Source: MedAcidi-G1 sp002713545 (GTDB lineage Bacteria > Actinomycetota > Acidimicrobiia > Acidimicrobiales > MedAcidi-G1). From it: 64,000 nt of DNA. Positions within the stretch are counted from its first letter, which is position 1, and each line of letters opens with the position of its first letter. Shown piece after piece: positions 53,870 through 63,376 of this stretch. The position numbers and the translations under genes were made by a program. The stretch is from NCBI GenBank assembly GCA_964013895.1, contig CAXGYF010000001.1:124001-188000 (forward strand), read 5' to 3'. The notes under the pieces were generated by a model. That model did no database searches, was not told the DNA's origin, and saw only the letters and a list, made by a program, of their open reading frames with translations.

Positions 53870-55288
53870 TTAAATAATAGATTCTGGTTTATATGAAGCA
53901 GCAAGAGGTCTGTGTGTAACTATGTCAGCAATTTTTTCTATTACTAGCTGAACCTGATTTAAAGCATTACCAATCAGGACTGTCCTTTGGTTAAATAATT
54001 GATTCATTTCTTCTTCATTTAAGGGAAAACGGTTATCTAAATCAAGAAGTTCAACCAAACTAGGGCCATCCAAATTTTCACGCCTAGACATCGAAGACGT
54101 CCGAGCGTGTTCACTTATAATTTCATGGGCAGTTTCTCTACCGATTCCTTTTTGTACCGCTGCCACTAAAAGCCTTGTTGTTGAAAGATACGGGAGTTCT
54201 TCCGACAACTCTTTCTCAATAACCGCTGGGAATGAACCGAATTCATCAAGCACAGTTAAAAAAGACTGAAATAATCCGTCGATTGCAAAAAATGAATCTG
54301 GTAAAGCCACCCTTCTAACCACAGAACAACTCACGTCTCCTTCGTTCCATTGATCCCCGACTAAACCTCCCACCATCGATAGATAACCCTTTAGCACTAA
54401 TGAAAGACCATTAATTCTTTCAGAGGTTCTGGTATTTGTTTTGTGGGGCATAGCTGAGGAACCAACTTGTCCTTGTTGAAAACCTTCAGAAACTAAATTA
54501 TTTCCAGCCATTAGTCTGACTGTTTTTGAAAAATTTGAAGGCGCACTTGAGATATGAACAAGTGCAGAAACAACTTCAAAATCCATTGATCTGGGATAAA
54601 CCTGACCGACAGAGTCTAAAACTTCATCAAATCCTAAAATTTCTGCCACACGGTTTTCAATCAAACTTACTTTTTCATTATCCCCATCAAATAAATCCAA
54701 AAGATCTTGTTGAGTACCGACTGGACCTTTCAAACCACGAAGTGGAAGATTAATTAATAAGAAATTTGCTTTATGATAAGCGTTTATAAGTTCCTCGGCC
54801 GTATTCGCAAAACGTTTACCAAGAGTCGTTGGCTGTGCCGCAACATTATGGGTTCTACCAGTCAACATGAGCGAAGAATTTTCAGCGGCGAGACGACCTA
54901 ATCTGCTTAATGAAGCAACAACTAAATCAAGAACTAAATCCAAACTTTTCTTAATTTGTAATTGTTCAACATTTTCGGTCAAATCTCTAGAGGTCATTCC
55001 CTTATGCGCATGTTGGTGCCCAGCTAACTCAGAAAATTCCTCTAATCTAGCCTTAACATCATGGCGGGTAATTTTTTCACGTTCACGAATTGAATTTAAA
55101 TCAACGGAACTAATGACTGATTCATAATCTTCAATTACTTGATCTTCAATTTCGATACCAAGTTCTTTTTGGGCTTTTAATACTGCTACCCATAGCTCTC
55201 GTTCAAGAATTATCCGAGATTCAGCCGACCAAATTTCAACCATTTGCTGGCTGGCGTAGCGGCTAGCGAGAACATTTTCCACAATCAA
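53870..55288 (-). CDS. purB: adenylosuccinate lyase
   Basis: The 472-residue enzyme acts twice, cleaving SAICAR and adenylosuccinate. The family segment VGSSAMPHKTNTRTSERING (fumarase-superfamily signature) contains the catalytic Ser loop. The GMTSRDLTENVEQLQ and TGRTHNVAAQPTTLG segments with His are present. The N-terminus shows MVEIWSAESRIILERELW. It is in the middle of the purine cluster. Confidence 0.96.
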   Translation of the reverse strand: MIVENVLASRYASQQMVEIWSAESRIILERELWVAVLKAQKELGIEIEDQVIEDYESVISSVDLNSIREREKITRHDVKARLEEFSELAGHQHAHKGMTSRDLTENVEQLQIKKSLDLVLDLVVASLSRLGRLAAENSSLMLTGRTHNVAAQPTTLGKRFANTAEELINAYHKANFLLINLPLRGLKGPVGTQQDLLDLFDGDNEKVSLIENRVAEILGFDEVLDSVGQVYPRSMDFEVVSALVHISSAPSNFSKTVRLMAGNNLVSEGFQQGQVGSSAMPHKTNTRTSERINGLSLVLKGYLSMVGGLVGDQWNEGDVSCSVVRRVALPDSFFAIDGLFQSFLTVLDEFGSFPAVIEKELSEELPYLSTTRLLVAAVQKGIGRETAHEIISEHARTSSMSRRENLDGPSLVELLDLDNRFPLNEEEMNQLFNQRTVLIGNALNQVQLVIEKIADIVTHRPLAASYKPESII

Positions 55289-55300
55289 AACGAAGTCATT

Positions 55301-55756
55301 CTATCTTGCTGACATTTCTTCTCTGTGTGACTCAAGAAGTTTTACATATTTCGGTTCACTTAAGGCAAGCATTTGTATAGCCAATAGCCCAGCATTCATA
55401 GCTCCGTCTATTGCCACAGTAGCTACAGGAATTCCCTTAGGCATCTGAACTGTAGCTAATAGGGAATCAAAACCCGAAACTGCACTCCCTGATAATGGAA
55501 CCCCAATTACAGGAAGAGTGGTATTTGCTGCAACTGCTCCGGCAAGATGCGCAGCCATCCCAGCTCCGCAAATAATTACAGAAAAACCAACTTCAGCTGC
55601 TTGAGAAGCAAAATCCGCAACAGCCCCTGGAGTTCGATGCGCGGACATAACTCTCGTATCTACATCAATTCCAAATTTTTCTAATATTTCTGTAGCGGGT
55701 TTCATTCGATCCGAATCGCTTGGAGACCCCATCAGTACTGCAACTTTTTCTGTCAC
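55301..55756 (-). CDS. purE: N5-carboxyaminoimidazole ribonucleotide mutase
   Basis: The 151-residue enzyme shifts the carboxyl group of N5-CAIR to CAIR. The class I segments VLMGSPSDSDRMKPATEIL, SAHRTPGAVADFA and IICGAGMAAHLAGAVAANT are present with the catalytic His. Class I PurE needs PurK, which is not in the window, so purK is presumably elsewhere. Confidence 0.96.
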   Translation of the reverse strand: MTEKVAVLMGSPSDSDRMKPATEILEKFGIDVDTRVMSAHRTPGAVADFASQAAEVGFSVIICGAGMAAHLAGAVAANTTLPVIGVPLSGSAVSGFDSLLATVQMPKGIPVATVAIDGAMNAGLLAIQMLALSEPKYVKLLESHREEMSAR

Positions 55757-55779
55757 TATTGTTCCTTTCTTTCGTATAT

Positions 55780-57009
55780 CTATTCATCTTTATATAAGTA
55801 AAAATTAGAAGCAATGTCTTCTCGTTTTTGCATTCCAGGCCACGAAATTTGTGAGACCGCTTTATAGGTAAGTTTTCTGGCTTTCTCAAGTGTTGGTCCC
55901 ATACCAGTAACAGTTAAAACCCTTCCACCATCTGTTACTAAACCATCATTAGTCCTTTTAACACCCGAAAAGAAAATATCTATTCCTTTCATTTTCATGG
56001 CTTGAGATAAACCATCTATAAAATAGCCACCTCTTGATTTTTCTGGATACAACTCTGAAGCGCATACGACAGATACGGCCGCCTCATTTGAAAAAACTGG
56101 ATCTGAATTAATGGAACCAGATGCTGCACCGGCAAGTAGCTCAACTAAATCTGTTTTTAATCTAGGGATAACTACTTGAGTTTCAGGATCACCAAACCTT
56201 GCATTATATTCAAGAACTTTCGGCCCATCAGGTGTAAGCATCAAACCACAATATAAAACCCCTCGGTAATCAATTCCCTTTCGCTTTAATATCTCCAAAG
56301 TTGGAAACACAGCAAAATTCATGATTTTTTCGACCATGCTTTCTTCAAAAAAAGGAACTGGTGAGTAAGCACCCATTCCTCCAGTATTTGGGCCTTTATC
56401 TAGATCTTTAAGCCTCTTAAAATCCTGTGCAGGTGCTAAAGGAACCGCAGTCTGACCATCACAAACCGCAAGTAATGAAATTTCTGGTCCAGTTAATCCT
56501 TCTTCAATGACAACTCTCTTACCAGCAGAACCAAAAGCTTTTCCGGATAAATACTCGGAAACGGCCTGTTTAGCTTCAGCTAGATCTGATGTAACTAGAA
56601 CACCCTTGCCTGCTGCCAATCCATCTGTTTTAATCACATAAAGGTCAGATAGATTTTCCAAAAAATTCATTGCTGGTTCTTTTTCTGTGAACACTCCATG
56701 TCTAGCTGTGGGAACGCCTGCTTCTACTAGAATTTCTTTCATCCAACTTTTTGAACCCTCAATTTTTGCACCATCAGCATTAGGGCCAAAAACAAGCTTT
56801 CCTCGTTTCCTTAATTGATCAGCTAACCCCTCCACTAAAGGCTGTTCGGGTCCTATAACAAATAAGTCAGCTTCTATTTCATTGACAGGTTGGGTAGTAG
56901 AAAAAGGTATACCCGCGTTTCCTGGAGCTACAACAACTTCGGCTGTTCGTGCAAGCACATGAGCCAGTGCGTGTTCTCTTCCACCGGACCCAACAACACA
57001 AACCTTCAT
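55780..57009 (-). CDS. purD: phosphoribosylamine-glycine ligase (GAR synthetase)
   Basis: The 409-residue ATP-grasp enzyme forms GAR. It has VVGSGGREHALAHVLARTA at the start, the ATP-grasp segment VIKTDGLAAGKGVLVTSDLA near 130-150, and EYNARFGDPETQVVIPRL with metal-binding Glu/Asn. The C-terminal domain is slightly short but complete. It comes second in the cluster, 9 bp after purA. Confidence 0.96.
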   Translation of the reverse strand: MKVCVVGSGGREHALAHVLARTAEVVVAPGNAGIPFSTTQPVNEIEADLFVIGPEQPLVEGLADQLRKRGKLVFGPNADGAKIEGSKSWMKEILVEAGVPTARHGVFTEKEPAMNFLENLSDLYVIKTDGLAAGKGVLVTSDLAEAKQAVSEYLSGKAFGSAGKRVVIEEGLTGPEISLLAVCDGQTAVPLAPAQDFKRLKDLDKGPNTGGMGAYSPVPFFEESMVEKIMNFAVFPTLEILKRKGIDYRGVLYCGLMLTPDGPKVLEYNARFGDPETQVVIPRLKTDLVELLAGAASGSINSDPVFSNEAAVSVVCASELYPEKSRGGYFIDGLSQAMKMKGIDIFFSGVKRTNDGLVTDGGRVLTVTGMGPTLEKARKLTYKAVSQISWPGMQKREDIASNFYLYKDE

Positions 57010-57018
57010 TTAACCTCG

Positions 57019-58299
57019 TTATTTCTGACGTCTGAAATATTGATGCCGTCCTGGGCCTACTCCAACTAAGTCAACCGGAATACGTAACGAGTTTTCTATA
57101 AAATTCAAATAGTTTTCAGCTTCTTCTGGAAGGTCCGACCTATTTTTAATCTCTGATAAATCACATTTCCAGCCTTTAAATTCCTCATATATAGGAACTG
57201 CCTGGTTCTGTACGGACTGGTTATGCGGTAACCAATCGTATCTCTGACCCTCAAACTCATAAGCAACACAAATTTTTATTGAATCTAAATCATCTAAAAC
57301 ATCTAGTTTCGTAATTGCAAGCTCAGTTAAAGAATTAACACGACAGGCGTAGCGAAGCATTACCAGATCTAGCCAACCTACGCGACGCCTACGTCCTGTA
57401 TTAGTTCCGTATTCATGACCCACATCAATTAGATGTTCACCAACTTCATCAAATAATTCAGCTGTAAAAGGGCCAGCTCCAACTCGTGTTGTGTAGGCCT
57501 TAGTTATCCCTATTATTCGATCAATGTCAAGTGGACCTACGCCAGATCCAGTGCAAGCTCCTCCCGCAACTGGATTGGAAGAAGTCACAAAAGGATAAGT
57601 TCCGTAATCTAAATCAAGAAAAGTCGCTTGGGCTCCTTCAAGCAATATACGTTTTTTTGCACTTAAGTCTTCGTGAACCAAATGAACCGTGTCTGCTATG
57701 TGTGGCACTATGCGTGGTGCATAATCATCTAAATACGTTTTAGAAATTGCAACAGGATCCATTGGAGAATAGTTAAAGACTTTAGTTAAAACGTTATTAA
57801 TGTATTCCATCGTTGCTTCTAACTTTTGCGTAAAAATATCACGATCAAGAAGATCTTGGACTCGGAGACCTATGCGCAAAGCTTTATCTGCGTAAGCGGG
57901 GCCGATACCACGTTTGGTTGTTCCTATTTTTTCATCGCCAAGATTACTTTCGTAAAGTGCATCTAGTTCCTGGTGATAGGGAAGAATCAGGTGAGAATTT
58001 CCACTTATACGCAAGTTTTTTGTGCTTACTCCACGTGATTCAAGATTATCCATTTCTTCAATTAGAACACCTGGATCGACTACAACTCCATTGCCTATTA
58101 TTGGAGTTACGTGTTCTGACAAAATTCCACTAGGAATTAGCTGTAAAGCAAAAGTTTCTCCATTCACTACCAAAGTATGGCCGGCATTATGACCGCCTTG
58201 GTAACGAACAACCATCGAAACGTCCTGAGCAACTAGGTCAGTGAATTTACCTTTACCTTCATCGCCCCACTGTGTTCCTACAACCACTGTTGCAGGCAT
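57019..58299 (-). CDS. purA: adenylosuccinate synthetase
   Basis: The 426-residue GTP-dependent enzyme makes adenylosuccinate from IMP and aspartate. VVGTQWGDEGKGKFTDLVAQ holds the P-loop and catalytic Asp, YQGGHNAGHTLVVNG the catalytic His, and GTTKRGIGPAYADKALRIG follows. GGGAGG lies 5-6 nt before the ATG. It is the first gene of the leftward purine cluster, with a 252-bp control region upstream that contains a perfect inverted repeat. Confidence 0.97.
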   Translation of the reverse strand: MPATVVVGTQWGDEGKGKFTDLVAQDVSMVVRYQGGHNAGHTLVVNGETFALQLIPSGILSEHVTPIIGNGVVVDPGVLIEEMDNLESRGVSTKNLRISGNSHLILPYHQELDALYESNLGDEKIGTTKRGIGPAYADKALRIGLRVQDLLDRDIFTQKLEATMEYINNVLTKVFNYSPMDPVAISKTYLDDYAPRIVPHIADTVHLVHEDLSAKKRILLEGAQATFLDLDYGTYPFVTSSNPVAGGACTGSGVGPLDIDRIIGITKAYTTRVGAGPFTAELFDEVGEHLIDVGHEYGTNTGRRRRVGWLDLVMLRYACRVNSLTELAITKLDVLDDLDSIKICVAYEFEGQRYDWLPHNQSVQNQAVPIYEEFKGWKCDLSEIKNRSDLPEEAENYLNFIENSLRIPVDLVGVGPGRHQYFRRQK

Positions 58300-58425
58300 A
58301 TAGACCTCCCGGATAGAGATAATTACTTGCTGATCTTACCTTTATTCTCCTGCTTTTTTTTAGCATTTTTTAAGTGTGAGAAAATATTTACTATTAGAAG
58401 TTTAGTCACTTCAACTAAAGATTTT

Positions 58426-58450
58426 CTTTTCCACATGCCTTGTGGAAAAG
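58426..58450. repeat. perfect 10-bp inverted repeat, two facing DnaA-box-like sites
   Basis: CTTTTCCACA and TGTGGAAAAG form a perfect palindrome around a 5-nt loop. Each half contains TTTTCCACA, which fits the DnaA-box pattern TTWTNCACA. It lies in the 252-bp gap between hspR and purA. No T-run follows on either strand, so it is not a standard terminator. The rest of the gap (58300-58551) holds no gene that I can support. Confidence 0.6.
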
Positions 58451-58551
58451 TCGTTAATACCCTTTCAGACAAAGGGGCTAATTGTGGAATGAAACCTGTT
58501 TGTAACCTTTTTGTTATGAAATGTTTTCAAGTTTTTTTATAAAACTGCAGG

Positions 58552-58935
58552 TCAAGGCCTTTTCTGTTGCCTAAGTAAAGTAACACTTTGTTTTATCGGT
58601 ACTAGATCCCTGCGATACTGCCGATGCACTTCAGTCACTGCATCGGCGATTTGACTTTTTGCCAGTTCAAGTTCTCGATTCAAACGAATTACTTCAGCTT
58701 CAAGTTCTAAAATACGTTTTACACCCTGAAGATTTAGTCCCTCAGCAGTTAAATCTGCAATCCGTCTAAGAAGTCTTATATCAGTGTCGCTGTACCGGCG
58801 ATTTCCTCCAGCTGTTCGAGCTGGGTCAAGTAGTCCTCGACTTTCATAAATACGAAGGGTCTGGGGGTGCATTCCAGATAATTCTGCTGCAACTGAAATT
58901 ACATAAACTGCTTGATCAGGTTGTGGTCTTTCCAT
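58552..58935 (-). CDS. hspR: MerR-family heat-shock repressor HspR
   Basis: The 127-residue protein has a MerR-type winged helix: VYVISVAAELSGMHPQTLRI, YESRGLLDPARTAGGNRRYS and the RLLRRIADLTAEGLNLQGVK segment, followed by a coiled coil and a basic tail. HspR represses the dnaK operon, with DnaK as co-repressor, in actinobacteria. The start at 58935 has AGGGGA about 8 nt upstream; a TTG at 58962 is less likely. It is the last gene of the dnaK-grpE-dnaJ-hspR operon. Confidence 0.93.
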   Translation of the reverse strand: MERPQPDQAVYVISVAAELSGMHPQTLRIYESRGLLDPARTAGGNRRYSDTDIRLLRRIADLTAEGLNLQGVKRILELEAEVIRLNRELELAKSQIADAVTEVHRQYRRDLVPIKQSVTLLRQQKRP

Positions 58936-59003
58936 ATCAATTTTCCCCTGTCTGAGTGGCAAAACTCACCTCACTAATGACCTTAGCTTTATTAATCAAC
59001 GCG

Positions 59004-59891
59004 TTAATCCTTGGGCGTTTTTTTAGACATGACATCAGCTAACTCCTCAATAAGTAAAACTTCTTCATCACTCATTTGTGTTGGAATTTCAACTTCAACC
59101 GTTACCAAAAGGTCACCAACTCCTCTTGGAGTAGCAACCCCGCCTCCTTTTACACGAAATGTTCTTCCATTTGGTGTCCCAGAAGGAATACGCAACGTCA
59201 CTTTAGTACCTTCCAATGTGTCGACTTTTACCTCAGACCCAAGTACAAGCTCAGGAAAAGTAACAGCGGTAACCACAGTCAAATTTTTACCTTCTCGACC
59301 AAAAAGATGGTGTGGTTCTACCCGCACAATCACAAATAAATCCCCAGCCCCCGCAGGCCCAGATTGACCTTTACCTTTTACTCGGACTCTTTGACCATTC
59401 TCGACACCAGGTGGGATTTTAACTTTTACAGATGCAGATTCTTTCCCTTTTTGATTTCCTAACGTCAAAGTAGTGGTAACACCCTTTACTGCATCTAAAA
59501 ATGAAAGATGAAGAGTGGCTTCTATATCTGGACCTCTTTGATTCCCCCTGCTTGGTTGATTCCCGAAGAAATTTCCAAAAATATCACTTATATCAAAAGG
59601 TATTCCGCCTGTATCAAACCCATTAGAGCTTGAATTAAAACCAGATCCAAGTGGACCTAAGCGGCGGAACTCATCATATTCAGAACGTTTTTTTTCATCT
59701 CCAATGACGTCATAAGCAGCAGAAATTTCCTTAAATTTGGTTTCAGCTTGTTGATCATCAGGGTTTGCATCCGGATGAAGTTTGCGTGCAAGTTTTCTAT
59801 AGCTTTTAGTAATTTCCTTAGCTGAAGAACTCTCTGAGACGCCAAGAGTTTGATAGAAATCTTTTTCTAGCCAATCTTTCTGAGCAATCAC
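59004..59891 (-). CDS. dnaJ: DnaJ-family co-chaperone without the zinc-finger domain
   Basis: The 295-residue protein has a J domain (FYQTLGVSESSSAKEITKSY with KLHPDAN, whose HPD activates DnaK), a Gly/Phe-rich linker (about 75-115), and two C-terminal beta domains (RGPDIEATLHLSFLDAVKG onward). The CxxCxGxG repeats are absent, so it is the CbpA/DnaJ2 type. It lies between grpE and hspR. DnaJ in this operon position usually has the zinc fingers in other actinobacteria. Confidence 0.93.
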   Translation of the reverse strand: MIAQKDWLEKDFYQTLGVSESSSAKEITKSYRKLARKLHPDANPDDQQAETKFKEISAAYDVIGDEKKRSEYDEFRRLGPLGSGFNSSSNGFDTGGIPFDISDIFGNFFGNQPSRGNQRGPDIEATLHLSFLDAVKGVTTTLTLGNQKGKESASVKVKIPPGVENGQRVRVKGKGQSGPAGAGDLFVIVRVEPHHLFGREGKNLTVVTAVTFPELVLGSEVKVDTLEGTKVTLRIPSGTPNGRTFRVKGGGVATPRGVGDLLVTVEVEIPTQMSDEEVLLIEELADVMSKKTPKD

Positions 59892-59910
59892 TTAGTATCT
59901 CACAAATCTA

Positions 59911-60501
59911 TTAACCGCGTACTTTAACCATTGCAGGTCTAAGTATTTTGCCTTCCCAAAAGTATCCCTGTCTTAACACTTCGCTTACTAATTGTTCATC
60001 TTCATCTTCATTACCAGGTTCATGTGAAACGGCTTCATGTATAGATGGATCAAATTTTTCCGAAACTGTACCAACAAGCTTTAAACCCTCATTTTCTAAA
60101 GAATCTATTAACGCTTTCCTAATCGCTGCCACGTCTTCAGCTCCATGTAAAACCGCTGCATCACACGCATCGAGAACAGGCAGAAGTTTTTCAACTATTT
60201 CTCCACGTGCGAAAGTACGTGTTTCAGTTATTCTTTTCTTTGTTTGCTTTTGATAATTATCAAATTCAGCCTTAACGCTCTGCAAAAGGTTTAAAAATTC
60301 ATCGCGTTCCGCCAAAATTTCATCGATCGACATTTCATTCCAAGCATCAGAACTACTATTTTCTTCCGTGCTTTCAATGGGTTTAATTGAATCTTCTGTC
60401 TCTTCGCTATATTCGCGCTCTGAACTTTCTTGTGACGTTTCTTCCTCAAGTTCAGACGAAAGACCGTTATCTTTTTGTTCTTCCGGATTTATTAAATTCA
60501 C
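59911..60501 (-). CDS. grpE: GrpE nucleotide exchange factor
   Basis: The 196-residue protein has an acidic, disordered N-terminus (about 1-55), a long coiled coil (EFLNLLQSVKAEFDNYQKQT), and the C-terminal beta domain (KFDPSIHEAVSHEPGN and EVLRQGYFWEGKILRPAMVKV). It releases ADP from DnaK. It overlaps the dnaK stop by 4 bp, so the two proteins are made in coupled amounts. Confidence 0.95.
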   Translation of the reverse strand: MNLINPEEQKDNGLSSELEEETSQESSEREYSEETEDSIKPIESTEENSSSDAWNEMSIDEILAERDEFLNLLQSVKAEFDNYQKQTKKRITETRTFARGEIVEKLLPVLDACDAAVLHGAEDVAAIRKALIDSLENEGLKLVGTVSEKFDPSIHEAVSHEPGNEDEDEQLVSEVLRQGYFWEGKILRPAMVKVRG

Positions 60502-62318
60502 TGTTCTTCAACAATTTCGGCGTCAACTACATCATCATTATCCGAACTCTGGGATTCTGAACTTTCTTGAGAAGCAGACTCATAAATTCTTTGTCCAAAT
60601 TCTTGACTGGCTGCCATTAAAGCTTCAGTAGCATTTTTTATTGATTCAATATCATCACTGTCTAACAATGTTTTTAGTTCACTTAGTTTTTCCTCTACAG
60701 TAACTTTTTCTTCTTCTGAAATGTTTTCTGCCTGATCTGTAAGCATCTTTTCAGTTTGATAAACAAGATTGTCTGCATTGTTTCTAATTTCAGCCTCTTC
60801 CCGACGAGACTTGTCTTCTTCAGCATGCGTTTCAGCATCCTGAACCATCTGATCTATCACATCTTTATCCAAAGCTGATTGACCGGTAATTGTCATCGAT
60901 TGTTCATTATTTGTGGCTTTGTCTTTTGCTGAAACATGAACGATTCCATTTGCATCGATATCAAAAGTTACTTCTATTTGAGGCATGCCACGCGGCGCAG
61001 GAGGCAGATCAACTAGTTGAAACTTGCCTAAAGTTTTATTGAATTGAGACATTTCTCTTTCGCCTTGTAAAACATGGATTTCGACCGATGGTTGACTATC
61101 CTCGGCAGTTGTAAAAATTTCAGATTTCTGTATCGGAATCGTTGTGTTGCGTTCGATGAGTTTTGTCATTACACCGCCCTTAGTTTCTATCCCCAAGGAC
61201 AATGGTGTTACATCAAGTAATAGAACATCTTTAACTTCACCTGCGAGAACCCCTGCTTGAACCGCCGCACCAACCGCTACTACTTCATCAGGATTGACAT
61301 TCTTGCTTGGTTCCCTGCCAGAAATCTCTTTCACTAAATCGACTACTGCAGGCATACGAGTAGAGCCACCAACTAGTACTACATGATCTATCTCACCCTT
61401 TCCTACATCAGCATCTTTAATCGCTTGTTCAAAAGGACCGCGACATTTTTTCAATAGTTCTGCGGTTAGCTCATGAAATTTTGCACGCGTTAAGGAGTAA
61501 TCCAAATGTAAAGGACCGCCATCTGTAGCGGTTATGAATGGAAGATTTATTTGAGTTTGCTGAACCTGTGACAATTCTATCTTTGCTTTTTCAGCTGCTT
61601 CCTTAAGACGTTGTGTTGCCATTGGGTCAGCAGCCAGGTCAACACCATGATCGTTTTTAAAAGAAGTTACCAACCATTCGATGACTGCTTCGTCCCAATC
61701 ATCTCCACCCAGACTTGTATCTCCATGCGTAGATTTAACTTCGAATACTTGTCCTTCTCCGTCAATCCCGACTTCAAGAATAGATACATCGAATGTTCCG
61801 CCTCCTAAATCAAAAACCAAAATTGTTTGATCGGAGTTTTCTTTGTCCAAACCATAAGCTAAGGCTGCAGATGTAGGTTCATTAATGATTCTTAAAACAT
61901 CCAAACCAGCTACTTGTCCTGCCTCTTTAGTTGCGGTTCGTTGTGCATCATCAAAGTATGCAGGAACAGTAATAACTGCTTCAGTCACCGGAGTTCCAAG
62001 ATACGCTTCTGCATCTCGCTTTAGTTTTTGGAGAGTTCTGGCGGAAATTTCTTGTGCTGTATAACCCTTATCATCTATTTCTTTTTTCCATGTAGTACCC
62101 ATGTGTCTTTTAACAGATCGAATAGTCCGATCTGGATTTGTAATTGCCTGTCTTTTAGCTACTTCACCTACAAGAACTTCTCCATCTACTGAAAAAGCAA
62201 CAACAGAAGGGGTTGTACGTGAACCTTCAGCATTAGCAATTACTACCGGATCGCCGCCTTCGAGGACACTTACAACTGAATTAGTTGTTCCTAGATCGAT
62301 TCCTACAGCTTTACCCAT
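60498..62318 (-). CDS. dnaK: Hsp70 chaperone DnaK
   Basis: The 606-residue chaperone begins with the actin-like ATPase (GIDLGTTNSVVSVLEGG, FDLGGGTFDVSILEVG, VVLVGGSTRMPAVVDLVKEI). The substrate-binding domain follows (LLDVTPLSLGIETKGGVMTK, EVTFDIDANGIVHVSAKD), then the helical lid. GGAG lies 8 nt before the ATG. Upstream (62319-62489) is AT-rich and I see no clear HspR operator (HAIR) there; see the rejected list. Confidence 0.97.
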   Translation of the reverse strand: MGKAVGIDLGTTNSVVSVLEGGDPVVIANAEGSRTTPSVVAFSVDGEVLVGEVAKRQAITNPDRTIRSVKRHMGTTWKKEIDDKGYTAQEISARTLQKLKRDAEAYLGTPVTEAVITVPAYFDDAQRTATKEAGQVAGLDVLRIINEPTSAALAYGLDKENSDQTILVFDLGGGTFDVSILEVGIDGEGQVFEVKSTHGDTSLGGDDWDEAVIEWLVTSFKNDHGVDLAADPMATQRLKEAAEKAKIELSQVQQTQINLPFITATDGGPLHLDYSLTRAKFHELTAELLKKCRGPFEQAIKDADVGKGEIDHVVLVGGSTRMPAVVDLVKEISGREPSKNVNPDEVVAVGAAVQAGVLAGEVKDVLLLDVTPLSLGIETKGGVMTKLIERNTTIPIQKSEIFTTAEDSQPSVEIHVLQGEREMSQFNKTLGKFQLVDLPPAPRGMPQIEVTFDIDANGIVHVSAKDKATNNEQSMTITGQSALDKDVIDQMVQDAETHAEEDKSRREEAEIRNNADNLVYQTEKMLTDQAENISEEEKVTVEEKLSELKTLLDSDDIESIKNATEALMAASQEFGQRIYESASQESSESQSSDNDDVVDAEIVEEQ

Positions 62319-62489
62319 TTTTTTCTCCTGAATTTTTTGATTTTGTTAAAAATAAGCTCTTATCTTATATAATATATGTATTATTTTCTATGTCTGATCT
62401 ACTATATAATCTTTAGTCGGGTATTAGCAACATTTTTATTATAGTTTTTAAGTATTGTGTAAAAAAGAGAAAAAATGGTGAATTTATAG

Positions 62490-63239
62490 ATGCCAACCCT
62501 AATTCTTCTACGTCATGGCCAAAGTGAATGGAATGAACAGAATCTTTTCACGGGCTGGTACGACTGCGATTTAACAGCTAGGGGAATAGACGAAGCTATC
62601 CAAGCGGGGGAGTTGTTGCTTCAATCCGATTCAACGCCTGATGTGATACATAGCTCATTGCAAAAAAGAGCAATTAAAACAGCTCAATTAGTTAACAGAA
62701 GTACCAGCAAAAAAATACCAATCTATAAAAATTGGCGTCTAAATGAACGTCATTACGGAGATCTAACTGGACTTAACAAATCGGAAGCAAAAATAAAATT
62801 CGGTGAGCAAAAAATTCAAGAATGGCGCCGCGGGTACAATACACCTCCACCTCCTATAAGCCCTGGGAACCGTTTTAATCCAAAAAATAACGAAGCGTAC
62901 AAAGATTTACCCGAAGAATTAATTCCATTAAGTGAATGTTTAGCAGATGTCATGAACCGCTTACTTCCCTATTGGTTTTCAGATATTGTGCCTGACCTTA
63001 AATCTGGAAAAAAAGTTCTTATAGCTGCACACGGGAATAGTCTCAGGGCACTTTGTAAACATCTAGACAAAATCAAAGACGAAGAAATTGTAAAACTCAA
63101 CATACCAACAGGTATGCCTTTCATTTATGAACTAGATGACGAACTTAATCCGAAAATAGAAAAACCTGTTTTAGAAAGAGCGATTGATCCAGAAGCTGCT
63201 TTGGTTCGGACTGAGTCAACGGAAAAACAAGAACAGTAA
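62490..63239 (+). CDS. gpmA: 2,3-bisphosphoglycerate-dependent phosphoglycerate mutase
   Basis: The 249-residue enzyme interconverts 3- and 2-phosphoglycerate. LLRHGQSEWNEQNLFTGWYD has the phospho-His, RHYGDLTGLNKSEAKIKFG and WRRGYNTPPPPISPGNRF hold the bisphosphoglycerate-binding residues, and AAHGNSLRALCKHLD holds the second His. It is divergent from dnaK. Confidence 0.95.
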   Translation: MPTLILLRHGQSEWNEQNLFTGWYDCDLTARGIDEAIQAGELLLQSDSTPDVIHSSLQKRAIKTAQLVNRSTSKKIPIYKNWRLNERHYGDLTGLNKSEAKIKFGEQKIQEWRRGYNTPPPPISPGNRFNPKNNEAYKDLPEELIPLSECLADVMNRLLPYWFSDIVPDLKSGKKVLIAAHGNSLRALCKHLDKIKDEEIVKLNIPTGMPFIYELDDELNPKIEKPVLERAIDPEAALVRTESTEKQEQ

Positions 63240-63376
63240 GTACGCATTAAAGAATGGGTTTAAATTTCGAATTTATCCAAAATAAGTAAAATTATTTTCT
63301 AGACTAAGATTAATAGAAGCTGTTTGCAATAAATCAAAATTACATTCAGCCGGATACAAGATAGGGTCATCAAGTC

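Noticed and set aside
62319..62489. HAIR or CIRCE heat-shock operator upstream of dnaK
   Set aside because: No CTTGAGT-N7-ACTCAAG or TTAGCACTC-type repeat is seen in the AT-rich gap; only a short ATAAG/CTTAT repeat.
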